A model generated the notes under the pieces. It was not told the DNA's origin. It did not search any database and was given only the letters and a program-made list of their open reading frames with translations. A stretch of DNA of 64,000 nucleotides from Sipunculus nudus (taxonomy: Eukaryota > Annelida > Sipuncula > Golfingiida > Sipunculidae): contig CM049311.1 of assembly GCA_026874595.1 (NCBI GenBank), positions 13,173,676-13,237,675 on the forward strand, read 5' to 3'. Position numbers and translations under genes: made by a program. Positions 22,870 to 36,310 of this stretch are shown here, piece after piece. Every line of letters begins with the position of its first letter. Position 1 is the stretch's first letter.

Positions 22870-25800
22870 TTTTTATCTCTAAAACTGAGGACCGGTGCTT
22901 GCTGTTTCCATTTATGTCTGTCCGCTTTTTTTCTGTCTCTTTCGGTATCAAATATATCTATGGATTCGGAATATACCGTGGTCCGAAAATTGTGTGGTTT
23001 TGATATGATATTATTCTCTCCTGATTATTTTTTTTGTATCAAATGAATATATTAACGAAAATAAGTCAAAGACTGATACTTTTTAAAAGATAAGTTGATT
23101 TATATGATATTAAATGCCAGTCTCATGCACACATGGTGTTAGCGGTAACCTCAACCCTACACAACAAAAATAATAATCTGAAACATAGGTGAATCTTTTT
23201 GGATATATCTCCAGATTTCTCAGGGATAAAGATGTCACCCACGCATTACGGGAAAATAATAACCCCTCGAACAATTCTGAATTCAGAGTGTTTTGTTAAT
23301 TCGTTAATTTAACAGGAATTTGGCAAAATGTGAATTGTTGAAGTACGCACGCCAACATACACATAACCTTAAGGTGTGTTTCCATGTGCGCGGATTTGTG
23401 TATGAAAGTATATGCGTCAAAACATAAGCTCATGGACGATTTTCACGCATATACGCACAAACGCATATACGCTGACGACCCATGAAATCCCCAATTACAA
23501 AATCAGATGAGCAATTTTCCCTCATATACGCACATATGCGCACATGGAAATTAACCTTTAAGGTTTTTAGCAAAGCAAATAATTACTTAACCAATAGAAA
23601 TATTCAACGGTATATTTAAAAAGATGAGTGGAAAGAATCGTCTGTTTGAAACTGAATAACATTATAACTTTAAACATTGAATGGTTAATCACATATAATT
23701 TTCCTGTTAGGTAATTAAAGTCAATGTTTTGAAATGATGTAGTTCACGAAATCCCGGAACATTTTAAGAACATTTTAGAAGTCCACCTACTTGTAATCAA
23801 CCTTTCCACGTCAGCGTAACATGCAACTAGAAGGGCCCACCAATAACATAGTTGAAGGACAAGGGACCAGGGTCATCAGAAAAAGAGGCCTTTACATTTA
23901 AGGTTGAATCATTAACATTTAAGTTTACGGTTGAACTATTACCCATTTCATCATAAAGTAAATATACATAATTCATTGGTACAATATAAAGATTATGGAT
24001 GGGAATATGACAAAATATATATAATTATAACAGAAATAAAACAAAATATTTGAAAACTCAAACCAGAGCCTGATATATGATTTATAATCGTAATGGGATT
24101 CAGTAACTTTTAACTCTTTGGTGAAAATTAACACAAACTACACAATTATTAAAACTACACATGTGTCATTACAACTGCAAAAATAAAGGTCAACTGCACG
24201 TTAACTTATACCCTGTAGAAGGTTAAAATTTGCACAGAAATAAATTCTTTGGAAACAGGCTATATATGTCAGGCTCTACACGGTTTGGTGAATTGAACAT
24301 AAATGCTCCTGGGTAGCTTTGGTAGCAAGGTGTTTCTTTACTAACCGATTAATCTATTTCCACTTTCTTGAAATGATTTAACTCGTATATATGCATTCTG
24401 TGACGAATGTATCTTATATTAACCAGTTTGCCCCCTTTTGCTGGAGGGACACATTTTGTTTTCGGTACTATCGTCTGTCTTCGTTAGTCGTCTGGAGAAC
24501 ATCTTGCAAACACATTAACTTTATATTTGCGGGGTTAATATTTGGCGATTCTAGATTTTCAGTGTTTCGCGAGGGTCCATTTATTCGATCTCACAATACA
24601 TAAGACGTATACACAGAGAAACAATTATCATGTCGATCAATTATACCAAATATGATGTGCACAAAATCATATTAATATGCATTCGACGAAGAAACCTCTT
24701 ACTCACGAAAGCTTTATTTTCGCTATAAGTCATCTTTCGCAAATATCGTGAATTTGAAATCCTCGATAAAAAAAATCAACCAATGTATTTTTCCTAAAAT
24801 TTGGCACGGCTTGTTCTAAATAGGTTAATAGATGGGTTTAAAAACTGGTGAGATTAACCAGGATCTTCAAGGTCAAAGAAGAGATAACTTAGGAAGTATT
24901 GCATATTTTGTCATTACTATTGTTCCCTCCAGGAAGAGATTTGAGTGCTGATGAGCGTGACACTAATGTTCTAGTTCAAAGCTGCGCAATCCTTGACTTG
25001 TTGGGACCCCCATAAAGTTGTAAATACAGAAGATTTATTTTTTAATTGAGCACCATTTGAAACTTTCTGCAACCTTATGTGAGGAGTCTTAAATCTTGTC
25101 TTCAAGGTTTTATTTGTGAATTTATAGGTTTCCAGAAACACAATTCGTTTGCATTTTGTCCATGGATGTAAGGGGAAGGGAGAGACGTACTAGTGTGAAC
25201 TGCTTATACGGTTCAAACTTTAATGTAACATCAATTATAAATTTAAATGTTGATGCAACTCTATCAATATACATTTAGAATTAGAACTAAACACGTAATT
25301 ATTGGACGTAGCCATTCTGACGATATAAATTTAGCGGTGCCTGTCTCTCGCTCCGCTGGGATATCCCCAGCGTCAACCTGGAATTACTGTTACAAATACC
25401 TGGGGGTTAATTTGGTTTAGGGCCTTTTTCCAGGCTCTACCAATTTTTTTTTTCGGGTTAATCACCTATGTTGGGCAGGTTTTGCAGAATTCGGTGGGGG
25501 GGGGGGGATTGTCATAAGTCCTCATGGGTTGGCCCCCTTCTTTTCCTGACGCTGCAACCGGCCCTGAATACGGTTACCGACCGGTAGTGATATACTATGA
25601 CAGTCACAGACTTTCGGAAGGCTATCATGTTGATACCAACAGTAAATCGATCTATGGACCACTCTAATCCTGCTTATGACCGCGTATGTTAATTATAGGT
25701 CTATTCAGGAAAATAAAAAATAGGTATTCTTCATTAATAGCATATACTGTTAACCAATTCTGCTGCATGTTAATTAAACGTATGTCAAAGTCGCAATATA

Positions 25801-26550
25801 TACGTCCAGAAGAGAAATGTCCACTGTGTAGAATTTGACTGCTATATTATATTTAAGAAGCCCTTTTCTAGAATCTGGAATTCGCAAAAATACTACAAAA
25901 CCGGGAAGGTTTGTGTGGATCTAATTTAAGCGTATTTTATTACAATATAGTTGTTATCCATAGCATCAGTTCCAAAAAGCAGTAATTTACAAAATCATCC
26001 TTTTTTCGTCCCTTTTTTTTTATCTAACTTGAAACCTTAATGATGTTTTTCATCAAAGAGATAACGTCAAATGTCATAATGATGACGTCACCAGGAACTA
26101 AAATGAGGCGTATTCATTTCCTAGCATCCTTAGCAGATTTAAACCCTTCAGTAGAATGTATTTTATATAACTGTATTCTATGTACCTCAAAATTGTGTAT
26201 GACCACGCTATCAAGCGGCATATCGCAGTGGTTTGTTGAGCGAAGTAGGGCAATAATAGCGCCGAGTATCAGTGCAGTGTTTACAGCATTTGTATACAGC
26301 TTTTATCAGTCAGGGCACGCCTTACAACGCTTTCGCCCGTTACATAACCGTGATATGACCTTATAACATGGCAGACCACTAGCGTGAGGAACAGATATGA
26401 CACAAAAGAGAAAACGAATTTATTAAACAAGCATTAGTGGTTTTGGTATCAAATCAGTTTTATGTTCTATCCGATTGTTCATATCAGCGAACGCTTGACG
26501 AGTTGAACATGTAGTTTTTCTGTAGGTGTCCATCACATTGATATAAGGAT
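22870..26550. other. No supported gene; duplicated upstream flank
   Basis: Apart from the MITE and a G-rich repeat near 25440-25575, the stretch is non-coding, with patches of homology to 41330-44450. A 108-codon frame at 26040-26366 does not survive in the paralogous block, so it is not called. Confidence 0.5.
23369..23561. mobile_element. TTAA-flanked inverted-repeat element (piggyBac-like MITE)
   Basis: TTAA at 23369-23372 and 23558-23561 brackets arms that read AGGTGTGTTTCCATGTGCGC on one side and AGGTTAATTTCCATGTGCGC on the reverse of the other. The interior repeats GCATATACGC-type words. The paralogous place in copy II (about 42440-42490) lacks it, giving an empty site. TTAA targets are the hallmark of piggyBac-type transposition. 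Confidence 0.7.
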
Positions 26551-26558
26551 GTCCGTAT

Positions 26559-27354
26559 TGTTACAAAACCTGATTACAACAGATCACGAAGTCGTGACGA
26601 GCATAAACTTTGTTATGGAGATTGTTAATCAGTAACACTAGGCAGCGTGAAATGTCTAGGGGAATGAAAAAAGAAGTCAGTGGTTGTTGTTAAACAAATA
26701 ATTATAATTTATTCTTAAAACAACTCTAACATTACAATACACTAAATCAATACAATTACACAGTATAACAACAGTATAATAGTAAATCAATACAATTACA
26801 CAGTATAATAAATAAATTGTACAGTAGCAGATTGTCCGGATCCTAGGCATTTCTGGATACCACCACTGTCAGAGCTCAGCAAGTCCTTAAAAACATATAA
26901 TCCAGATGAACAGTTCTCATAAATCTTCTCAGAGAAAAAAGGTCCATTTCAATCCCGAAATCAATCTGTTGTGATCCAAAAGTAAAGCTCTGGTAATAGT
27001 CCCAAAGGCAAACTGAAGACTGTAAAAAATCCGTTACAACTTTCCAAGAAGATCTATAAATTACACAATTATTAGAAAGAGTGACTCACACTCTTCCGTG
27101 TCCGCTAGAATATTTCTCTCCCTCCTCTCCCCTCGGCTCTAAACACAGTTATTTATAACTTTTTATTTGAAAATTCCAGAAATAATAAACTCCATAGAAC
27201 AATACACACGTTACAGGAACAGACTTGAATCATCTAGAACAAAGAACGCATACATGGGCAAGGAAAACTAACACGTCTCCCATGGCAACGAACTATGCTT
27301 CAGCTACACGAATCAGAATGCCATCAGCGCACAATAAAAGAGACATCTGTAACA
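26559..27354 (-). mobile_element. Solo LTR (Ty3/Gypsy-like), 796 bp
   Basis: The termini are TGTTACA at 26559 and TGTAACA ending at 27354, a TG...CA inverted pair. Both sides carry a 4-bp duplication, GTAT (26555-26558 and 27355-27358). The homologous place at about 63450-63476 runs directly from GGATGTCC to GTATTGTCAGCACGC without it, an empty paralogous site. Minus orientation is suggested by a TATAAATA box around 27156-27149 followed by GC-richer sequence. Internal retrotransposon sequence is absent, as after LTR-LTR recombination. Family is inferred from the termini only. Confidence 0.7.
26739..26820. repeat. Short tandem duplication inside the solo LTR
   Basis: AATCAATACAATTACACAGTATAA occurs twice, about 40 bases apart, with small differences around it. 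Confidence 0.85.
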
Positions 27355-27369
27355 GTATTTTGTATTGTC

Positions 27370-27780
27370 AGCACGCTTATTCACGAAATTTTAAAAAGCT
27401 GTTGAGGTTGTCTGTTCAGGTTGTCTTTGATGAAGTATAATAAAGTCAGCGACTTAGTTACTTGTGTGGTGACAAGGTATACTGTAATATATGTTGTGAT
27501 ATCACAAAAGACTCATGACTTGATAGGAAGCTTTGTTCTGTGTATCTTTGACATCGATAATACAATACATTGCCGAAGCAGAATCAAACTTGCATGAAAT
27601 GTCGGTAAACTATGTCATATTTAATGTTCAAAGTATAAAGGATATATTCAGCAATTTAGCAAACGGCATACTTAAAATATAACCCCAGCCGGGTAAAGCA
27701 GCACAAACCATCAAGGCCAATAAGTGCACCATATTTCATATCCGTCCACATTGGTTCCTAAGAAATGTATTCAAAATTTT
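27370..27780. repeat. Distal flank block, paralogue of 63475-63840 and partly 44500-44650
   Basis: Shared words include GTCAGCACGCT, AAAAGCTGTTGAGGTTGTCTG, GGAAGCTTTGTTCTGTGTATC, CAGCCGGGTAAA and TTCATATCCGTCCAC. Non-coding. Confidence 0.85.
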
Positions 27781-28077
27781 AAAATCATTATATTTATGGA
27801 TGCTAGATTTCTAATTTCAAATTTCTTAGTTATCTCTTGACATATTCGAAAATAAAGTCACGAGAATAAATGTTGCAGTATTTAAACAGGATTAATATTT
27901 TCTTTGTTTTGACAATTCTTTTCACACTATTTTATGAAAAGCGATATGAAAACTAACATGAATATGTTATTTGAAAAGTCAAATGGGCCACACATAGATA
28001 TGAAAAAGTGAAATAAAAACGATGAAATAAATAACATAAAATAATTAACTACACAAATACACAAAAAATAACTAAAA

Positions 28078-28269
28078 TTGAAAATCAATTAACATTCAAA
28101 CATATAAATGAATTGGAAGTCCAAAATATAATCAATGATCTTAGGCCAAAAAATAGTACAGGGTATGATGATCTATCTAGTGATTTATTTAAGAAAATTG
28201 GTCCTGTCATTATCAAGCCACTTTGCATTATTATAAATCAATCACTTGAGAAACTTTATAAAAAATATT
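28078..28269 (+). pseudogene. LINE reverse-transcriptase fragment (N-terminal RT region)
   Basis: A 63-codon frame reads INDLRPKNSTGYDDLSSDLF and GPVIIKPLCIIINQSLEK, the RT region just before the fingers in LINE ORF2. It ends at TAA 28267-28269 with no continuation. Isolated 192-base remnant, clade undetermined. Confidence 0.7.
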
Positions 28270-29050
28270 AAGAATTATCACAAATAACAAATACAATGCC
28301 AACACTGAAGCAATTTTAAAAATCAATTAAAATAATGGCATCTTCAGACTAAATATATTAACACTTTACTATAATCACTGCCAAGATGCGTTACCAAAAT
28401 ATTAACGACCATTTAATTGTCTGCAAGGACCATGACACACGAACATGACACAAGACACAAAGATAACCTTGTTACAAATAAAACTAGAACTAAGATAGCA
28501 GACAGCTGTTTGAGAAACATAACACAAACAGTCTTAAATTACACCGACCAATTTTTTTTTTGGATAAAATCTTCACTTATAGTCTTTCAGGTTTAATTTG
28601 CTACATCAAACAACATTTTATCAATTCATATAAAAACAAATACCTCCAGATAATATGCTACATCTGTAACAAAAATAAGTTTAAGCCAAAATGAAATCAT
28701 TTTTTTTATTAATAACAATCTTATTATAGTAATTGAAGTTGGAAATCTTCCCAGTTTTCCTAAATTTCCTCATTAAGCCATATAGTCTCAAATACTAAGG
28801 TATGTACCATCATTTAACCTCCATATTTATGTACAATTTCTTCTCTCTCTCCATGTGTCATTCACAGGTGGTCGTTGGGTCAGCTAATTAAAATCCCTAA
28901 CAACAGTGTCCAGACATAATTAAAATTTAAATATTGCATATATTTTGTATGGATACTTTACTTTTATGTCCGATAAAATAATTTCTCTCTCTCCATTAGG
29001 GACAGGAAAGTATTCTGAGATTGTATGTGATCGAACTTTGAGATCATTAA
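28270..29050. other. No supported feature
   Basis: AT-rich sequence without repeats or frames I can support. Confidence 0.5.
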
Positions 29051-29058
29051 TTCCTGTC

Positions 29059-29062
<4 letters not shown>

Positions 29063-29145
<83 letters not shown>
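29063..29145. repeat. (TA)n followed by (GA)n
   Basis: TA tract to about 29115, then GA tract to 29145. Confidence 0.95.
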
Positions 29146-29148
<3 letters not shown>

Positions 29149-29196
29149 ATGAATAGCCATGCTGGTTCATTGTACGAAGAAATGGCACATGAATAA

Positions 29197-29305
29197 CATG
29201 AATACACAGAAAGGTCGGTTCACTGCCAATGGGAAGCGACCGGCAATCGTGAGGTCATGCGTTCGTTTCCCATCGGCAGTGAACCGATTTTTCTGTGTAT
29301 TCATG
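29197..29305. mobile_element. Large hairpin element (31-bp arms) between two TA tracts
   Basis: The arm CATGAATACACAGAAA(GG)TCGGTTCACTGCC at 29197-29227 is mirrored at 29275-29305 with two mismatches. The 47-base loop contains GAGGTCATGCGTTCG and TTTCCCAT, which loosely recalls a tRNA B-box region. TA tracts lie about 50 bases to the left, beyond a GA tract, and directly to the right. Most likely a foldback MITE; a structured-RNA origin is possible. Confidence 0.6.
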
Positions 29306-29311
29306 TTCCAC

Positions 29312-29316
29312 TATAT

Positions 29317-29384
<68 letters not shown>
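29312..29384. repeat. (TA)n microsatellite, interrupted
   Basis: TA tract with AAATATAAAT interruptions at its left end. Confidence 0.93.
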
Positions 29385-29387
<3 letters not shown>

Positions 29388-29399
29388 AGGAATGAATTA

Positions 29400-32300
29400 T
29401 ATAAAGTTACGACCTAATGGTCTTATTCTTTAAAATAACTGTATATTGTAAAGAACGTAAACATATATATTTAATGTGTAAGGGAGAAATATATGGAAAT
29501 AACAGTGGACTTAAGAATTAAGATGAAAGCTCTAAAAAAGTAAAAAGATAATTTTTTAAGGGTAGCCTTAAACTGAATTCATAACCAACTGGAGGTACAA
29601 GAGAGGGGATATTGAATAAAAGCATTTATTTAACTGACTGAATGCTAAAGTTAAGAAACTTTAGCTTTTTTCTTTTTTTTAATATAGATAGTGTTTGGTG
29701 GATCTTAGTTGACTTATTATAGTAATTAATTTGCTCTGTACAAGGTCAAAACACAGATATATTGGTGAATAAATTGATGTCGAAACAAAGTGATTCTTCC
29801 CCGTTTGTCCCTATAATTGTTCCACGGACGTATACCTTTAAGAATGTACAAAATCAATATCATGTAAAACATATATAAAACATTATACACTTATTTCGCT
29901 TTAGGTTTTCAAATATGACGTTATCGGCGAAAGCAATATCCGAAACTAAAATATCGATTTTTTTCATGAAACAGAATTATGGTTAATGCGTTTTGTGTCT
30001 GGGCTAAAAAAAACAATTTAAAATGCGGATAGAATACGCCAGATCCGATTCGAAAAAAAACACATTTATACATTCTGTTATCTGCGTGACAATTTTATTG
30101 GGACCTTTTTACACAATGAATGAAGATGAATTCAACTGTATATATTAATTTTTAGTACATTGCGTAATGTTGGGATAATTTTATATTCGCAGTATTTATC
30201 CTTTCGTTTGTGATGCTCAGTGTGTGTCTAGTTTCGTAGATGTCTCAGAATCATAAAGATCTGATTAGTTTGTGCCATGGTTCTGTAATTCAAAAATATT
30301 TGAAATATGAGTCTACCTTGCACATGATACGCTCCAAAGGTAGCGGAAATCTTACGCTTCTAAAGAAGCTACTGATTTTCACGCTGCCTGCTTTGACCAT
30401 TTATGATGTATTTAAACACCAGGTTGTGCACATGGGCCTGTCTGCTTAAGAAACTGCTGATGTGACTATCAGCCAACCAAATGCAAGTCAACCAACACTC
30501 GACAGGCATCAGGCGGGACAATTCTCTCTGAGCCTTTGGCCTGTTCAAACGGTCGCCGGGGCATTGAGAGTGTATGCACATGAATGACGATATATTTCCA
30601 TAATATCAATCTCTTCATAAAGCATTTCAGGACATTCAATTTTTTAAAAGATAAAGGTTGTATATAAAGGCAGGATTTTCCTCTCTCGTACAAAAAATAT
30701 ACATGACTTTATCTCTGTCCGACTTTCTTCATTTTTTTTCGCTCTCTAAGAACTTTCATTTTCTTCAAACAAAATATACAAGAGAAGGAAATATACACAA
30801 TGATTGCCCTTCGATGAAAAATATATAGAAATTGGGTACAAAGCATTGACACTTTAATACGATGTTGTTTTAACAATAAACAGGTCACACGTATTTACTC
30901 AAAAGTAAGGTGAGTGAAGGATTATAATCCTACCCGTCATTCAAAGAGCAAGAAAACTTTATAACGAAGTGTTTCCTTTTGAAAGCCGCTTACATACTCA
31001 AATGCTTGGTACTTTGTTAATGTTCATATCATTGTGCTGCTATTAACTATTTTATCACATTTTCTTGATAATATGGAACGATAGTTTAATTTGTCCAAAA
31101 AAGTTAACATTGGGCATATTTTGAAACACATCAAACTCGTGATTGAAGAAAACTCACGGAAGAATTGACAGGCCAGATAATTTATCTCCGAGTGCAAATA
31201 TTTGACAATATGCAACGGTATAATAATTTTTATCGGTAAACAAACAAAATGATCTACATTAAAAAGTATATAAATGGCCATACAAGTGAAACAAAACCGC
31301 TGATAATAGAAGATCTTTAGTCTTATATTGCTCATCAACCCAAAAAGGAAAAACAGGAAATATTTTGATCACTGACAAGGGTTAAATTTGATTGAATAAG
31401 TTGGTCTCTTCTGGACCATAAGAAGCTATGCTATGGTTGCTCAGCTGTTTGTTCCTGCAATTGCCGAGTCTCGCTCATATTGAAATTCCGCCCTAATATA
31501 CAAAAGTTTCCTCACAAGTCAAATACACTCTAAGGAATTATTATGAACATGAATTAAGGATGTATTTCTGGCATAATATCCCGAACACACCTTAAAATTA
31601 CAGTTTCATTGATATAGTTGGATGAATCAGGAATCTGGAAGGTGGTAGCGACATTCCGGTTTTTTGCAACAGGAGTCTCACCTCTGTGGGCATCGTGCTT
31701 CTTCTTATAACCAGATTTAACCATCTGTTACACACTCACACAGTAAGGGTTTTCATTTAATGCAGACAATTTGTGTTAACTATATTGCAGGTCTTATCAT
31801 TTGCAGGAAATCTAGAAGAAACCGGAACTTGGCACGGAGACCACAAAGTTTCTGCTTTACATGTTTGGAGCTTGAATAATGTGTTTGTGTATATAGGTAT
31901 ATTTTTGTCATATTAACCCACCTTCCTAACCAAAAACCACTGAGTATTATCTGACCATGGAAAGCTTTCACTCTCAGATAACGATTTTCAACCGCGATAC
32001 CCGAGAATAATATATAAGGTATGTATTGGTGTATTCTGTCTGTTGAAGGCTTTTACGGCTTCTAAACTCCTTTCTTATTTAATGAAATTGAACTTAAGAC
32101 ACCTTCAGTGACGACTGCCCAGTATGGTGACCCTCTTTCCTTGACATCGTCTACCGCCAGAGTTGCCTACAGGTTTCGTCGCAAGATTTCAAATAAATGA
32201 TACTCTCGAAATGGAAAGTATAACTTTAAATTAAAACCTTCGTAAATTAGATGCCCCATAGTAGAAGGGAGATTGAAAAGAAAAGGTATGATATATAAAT

Positions 32301-33530
32301 AATAATATATTATGTCGATACCAAAAAATCAATGATTGCTAAAATATTTAAAAAATCAATAATGATCAAGAATTTCCACTTGTTTAATGTTCCTCGTTGA
32401 ATTGTTTCGATTTGTTTACACATTTGATACGATTATGTCTAATCTGATGTAATCGAGATGTTTGGTGGATGAATAGATATTAACACCCACAGAGTAAATG
32501 CACGAGAATAGCCGTTTGTTCCAATAACTGTGGGTGTTGATGCTCTTTCAACAAACAATTTAATAAAATGTTATATATAAATGAAAGAAAAAGGCATTTT
32601 TTGCAGCAGCATATGGGGGTTCGTATGGTTGTAAATTACATATAAGATAAAGGGTGCATGTTATGTTTGAGGCGTCAGACATAGACCTTCCGGATGATGC
32701 CAGTAGTGCCAGTGTTTTTAATTATTCCTAGAATACCAAATGATGTATCGATAATGTTCAGTTGACATAATGCATCAGCTTAGAAAATCAAGATTGCGAG
32801 AGCTATGTTGTGAACGAACCCACACACAACCACACACGCACGATAGAAGAGTAAGACGCATTCCCTGTTTACAACGCTACCAATCTCTTTTATAATATTT
32901 TTCCGTGATGCAATGATTAAACCAATCAAACCAGGTACATAATTTTGATTCATCAGCAAGGTATCGATTATACGCTCCAGGATTAAATGATTTTCTTTAA
33001 CTGGGCAGGCAAAAAACCCTTAAACAGATTAATTCACGGAAACGGTGGAGCAAGTACTTGGTTGGCGTTTGTACAGTATTAACTGATGAATTTGTAAAAG
33101 CACGTTTCTTCATATATACATACAACTTTCCATTTTGTTCTGACAAAAAATATAAAGATCTACCTTGAATCTTTCTTGACAATTTGCAATTTTAAATATT
33201 ACGTCTTTGAATATCAGCCCGTATCATGAAAAATTGATGCTATGTCTTGACTTACTCTGACAAGAATGCCTTCATAAACTATTAAAAAAATAATCGAGTA
33301 TGTCCCAACGCACATAACCATGCACAGTTGGTATCACATTTTCTATATAGAGTGAATTCATTCAGGCGTCTGTGTAATTTGAAATCATATGACTGTCTAA
33401 AAGCTAATAATATAAACACATTTTACATTTCGTTTTATTTTAAAAAATACTCGATCCGTATTCTTTACAAATTAATATGCAAGTGTTTTTACCGAATCTG
33501 AAACACAGTAATTTATACATAAAATAGGTA
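29400..33530. other. No supported gene
   Basis: AT-rich sequence. The only structure noted is a 13-bp inverted repeat with AACACCCACAG/CTGTGGGTGTT arms at about 32482-32495 and 32529-32543. Confidence 0.5.
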
Positions 33531-33534
33531 GCGC

Positions 33535-33860
33535 TCTGACGTCACTATCGATCTTAACGTGGGATACCCACATAAGGAAAATCGAACAGAGCGTTAAAGC
33601 CAGGCAAAAATTTCGTGAGGGTGCTTTGGGCAGGGGAATAGGGGCATTTCCTCCCCACTTTGATATACCTATATAAGACATATTTTCGTGCGGTCATGAC
33701 CTACGGGAGAATTTTTCTTATCGTAGCCAGAAAAACCCACCTAAAAACGCCCCTAAGAGCTTCAAAACAGAGCCGAGACTCTTTCGACGGGTTAAGATTG
33801 CCGCTCTCAATGAGAAGGCGGAAATCAAACATGTTAGGGATCACATGCAAAGGTTGAGCA
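33535..33860 (+). pseudogene. Decayed LINE RT C-terminal fragment
   Basis: TWDTHIRKIEQSVKA (from about 33550), then after a frame change LYKTYFRAVMTYG (about 33663-33701), fits the connection region after the RT in Jockey/R1-like LINEs. Several frame breaks. The 147-codon antisense frame across 33701-34144 is a shadow of this remnant and its flank. Confidence 0.5.
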
Positions 33861-34149
33861 CATGCATAGGCGTTCTCGAAAAATGAGGTCAAAACATGGC
33901 AAGGTGGCCAAACATCAGTAGAAAGAGAAGGTTCTAAGTAAATAACCACCCCACTTGATAAGTTTGGGAGGGTTCCAGGAGGATTCCCGGAACTTGCAAT
34001 AGCCCGTCTGCGAATGGAACAAAATGGACCGTCTCTCAGATGAGAACGTAAAATGGTATTCTCATGTTCAGCAGGGAATGAGCATGTTAAAAACCCCATG
34101 CTGTTCCTCGTTAAAAAAGTAGGCCCGTCGGTTGCCGGTAGCATGGAAA

Positions 34150-36100
34150 CTAGCCATGGAAAGCCAGCCGTTAAGTGGAGAAATTTTATTTAGATCAACT
34201 CAGACAAGAAAAAAAAGATCGACAGAATAACATATCTGTATATACTTTTTTTTTCAATGTCCTTACGCTCATATGTCTATATTATGATATATATTGATAC
34301 ACATGAAGTTAGATTACAAGTTCAACGGAGGAGTTCCGGATGAGATGGGTTGTCCTGTAACAAGCAGTGTGATAATGACTACGCTAGTATTGCAGTGTAA
34401 AACGTCAGGTTGTGTATTTCCATTAAAAGCACAATCACTAAAATAAAAGAACATCCTTTTCACAGATGGATCCCAAGTGTAAATTGTTGCAATCTTCGGC
34501 GTTCGAGCTCCACCTCCATTTCTCCACAGGCTTGCGCAGTCCTCTTCTTCACCTTGATTCTTTGGTTCAGACGGGTACCATTCATTGCACCACCAGATGT
34601 CCCCACCGCCAGTCCTCAAACTCCAATCCACACCCCATTCTACCTCTCTGAAGCAAGACGCAAGTTCATCTTTTGCCTTAAAGTGTATATTCTTTATAAG
34701 ACATGCATTGCAACTCAGATGTTGTCATGTGTTTGTCAGCATATATGCGTATATGTATATGGGGGCTAACTTGTCACAGGAGCGAATTTTACGCATAAAC
34801 CCTACGTTTATTCCAGGAATCCGGACAAATTGACGTCACCATGACGTCACTTTTTTCCTATAAAAGTTCGACTTATACTCTCAGAATATCAGATTATATA
34901 TACATATAATGACCTCAAGGGTTTCTAATCTTTTTCTTTGTCGTATTGAGAAGCAGTGGGTTTCTCTGCTAACCTTGCTGTATTTTGATGATTCCGTTGA
35001 GGTGCTCGTTTTCTTCATCATTGTTGATGGAGATAAGATCTCCATTGAAGAGTTTACAGTTTTTACTTGGTTTGCACCACGTCATTCGTTCTGTTACTAA
35101 CTGTTAGCAAAATTCAAACATCGGGGGCTTGCTTGTGACGACATACGGACTGCTGAACCCCCAGGAGCATACACCTGTATTATAAATAATTAAGATTTAT
35201 TTTTGTTATATTCGAGTCACATAAGTATACGGGAATTAGGGAAAAGTAACTTATTCAATTTAAAAATTTAAAAATATGAATAATATTATATGGAACAAAT
35301 TATGGTAACTGCAATTTTACCATAACTTACACCATTTATATCCAATAAAGTTTTCAGCTTGTCGAATTCTGTTTATTATAATCCATCGCCATTAAATTAC
35401 GTACCTTCATAACATTTTAATGTCTTCCATAGTTCTCGGCATGACTAAAATTAAAATTTACTAGTAGAAGTTCTCGTCAACAGGTAAACGACTACTAGAT
35501 CAACGAAATAATTGTTGTTATTTGTACTTTTGTTATTTGTTCGTTATTTATAACTCGGCAATAGCCCTTGCTCTTACAAAAAAAAAACACTCAAACACAA
35601 GACCAATGTGGTACATCCCTGCTTCGCCTATGGCAACTAATTCTGCTTAAATATTGATTTATTTGCTGTGAAGAACTACATCTTCTTGTGGCCGATGATT
35701 TCACTATTAGCCAAAAATGAACCAGGATACATTGTTTGTCAATCTGTTGCAAAATAAAGAATAGGCCTGTAACAAAATGAGGGAATCAGTCTGATGACAA
35801 CCTGCTACCTGTAAAATTTAACGATTGCCTTCAGATTGACAAGACATTTTTTTGCGTTCCTGTCAACCTTACACGGAAATACAAACACATGTTCGCCACT
35901 AATTCTCAAGCTTTTGAAAACAAACATGGACTTGAACAAAACGTGATCTCTGCCTTCCTCAAAACAACAGAGCGGATAAATAATAACAAACAGTAAACTT
36001 TGCTTTTTAAATGTCTCAAGGAATTTGTGATCTACTGAAAGAAGAAATATGACTACATTGAGAAAACTCTTCTGTTTAATTCATTCACCCACATGTCCTA
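34150..36100. other. No supported gene; expected location of copy II exon 5
   Basis: I looked for a counterpart of copy I exon 5 between 34.9 and 36.5 kb and found none. It may be lost or too decayed to see by eye. Confidence 0.45.
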
Positions 36101-36139
36101 ATTTTTAAGCTGTTCCAACTCAATACAAGTCAATTTTTG

Positions 36140-36310
36140 TAAGTGGGTTCTGGACTTTTTGATTAACCGAAAGCAATGTGAAAGAGTAGAAAATGTAGTT
36201 TATTAATGTTGTAGTATCAGTAGGGTTGCCCCACAGGAATGTGTTCTATCACCTGTGTTATTTATTCTGTACACAATTTTTTGGTTGATTTTGATGAATC
36301 TCGCTACCGT
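36140..36310 (+). pseudogene. LINE RT fragment with motif B
   Basis: WVLDFLINRKQ, then a stop, then VAPQECVLSPVLFILYT match the palm of LINE RTs up to motif B (usually PQGCVLSP; here G is changed to E). It breaks off before YADD. Confidence 0.7.

Larger units (their letters stand above)
17843..27780. repeat. Segmental duplication, block I (paralogue of 36548-44680)
   Basis: Homology in fixed order links this block to the later one. Examples: exon 4 and its donor flank (17843/36548), exon 3 (18571/37535), exon 2 (19140/38012), promoter region (21716-22330/39770-40440), TATTAAATG.CAGTCT..TGC..ACATGGTGTTAGCGG (about 23110/42212), CTATCATGTTGATA (about 25621/43677), AAGAAGCCCTTTTCTA (25857/43913) and TTGGTTTG-type flank at 26230/44097. 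The offset is near 18-19 kb and is changed by insertions on both sides. Confidence 0.85.

Noticed and set aside
26040-26366. 108-codon open frame inside duplication block I
   Set aside because: The paralogous sequence in block II does not keep the frame.
33701-34144. 147-codon minus-strand open frame
   Set aside because: It lies antisense to a decayed LINE remnant; the sense strand explains the sequence better.
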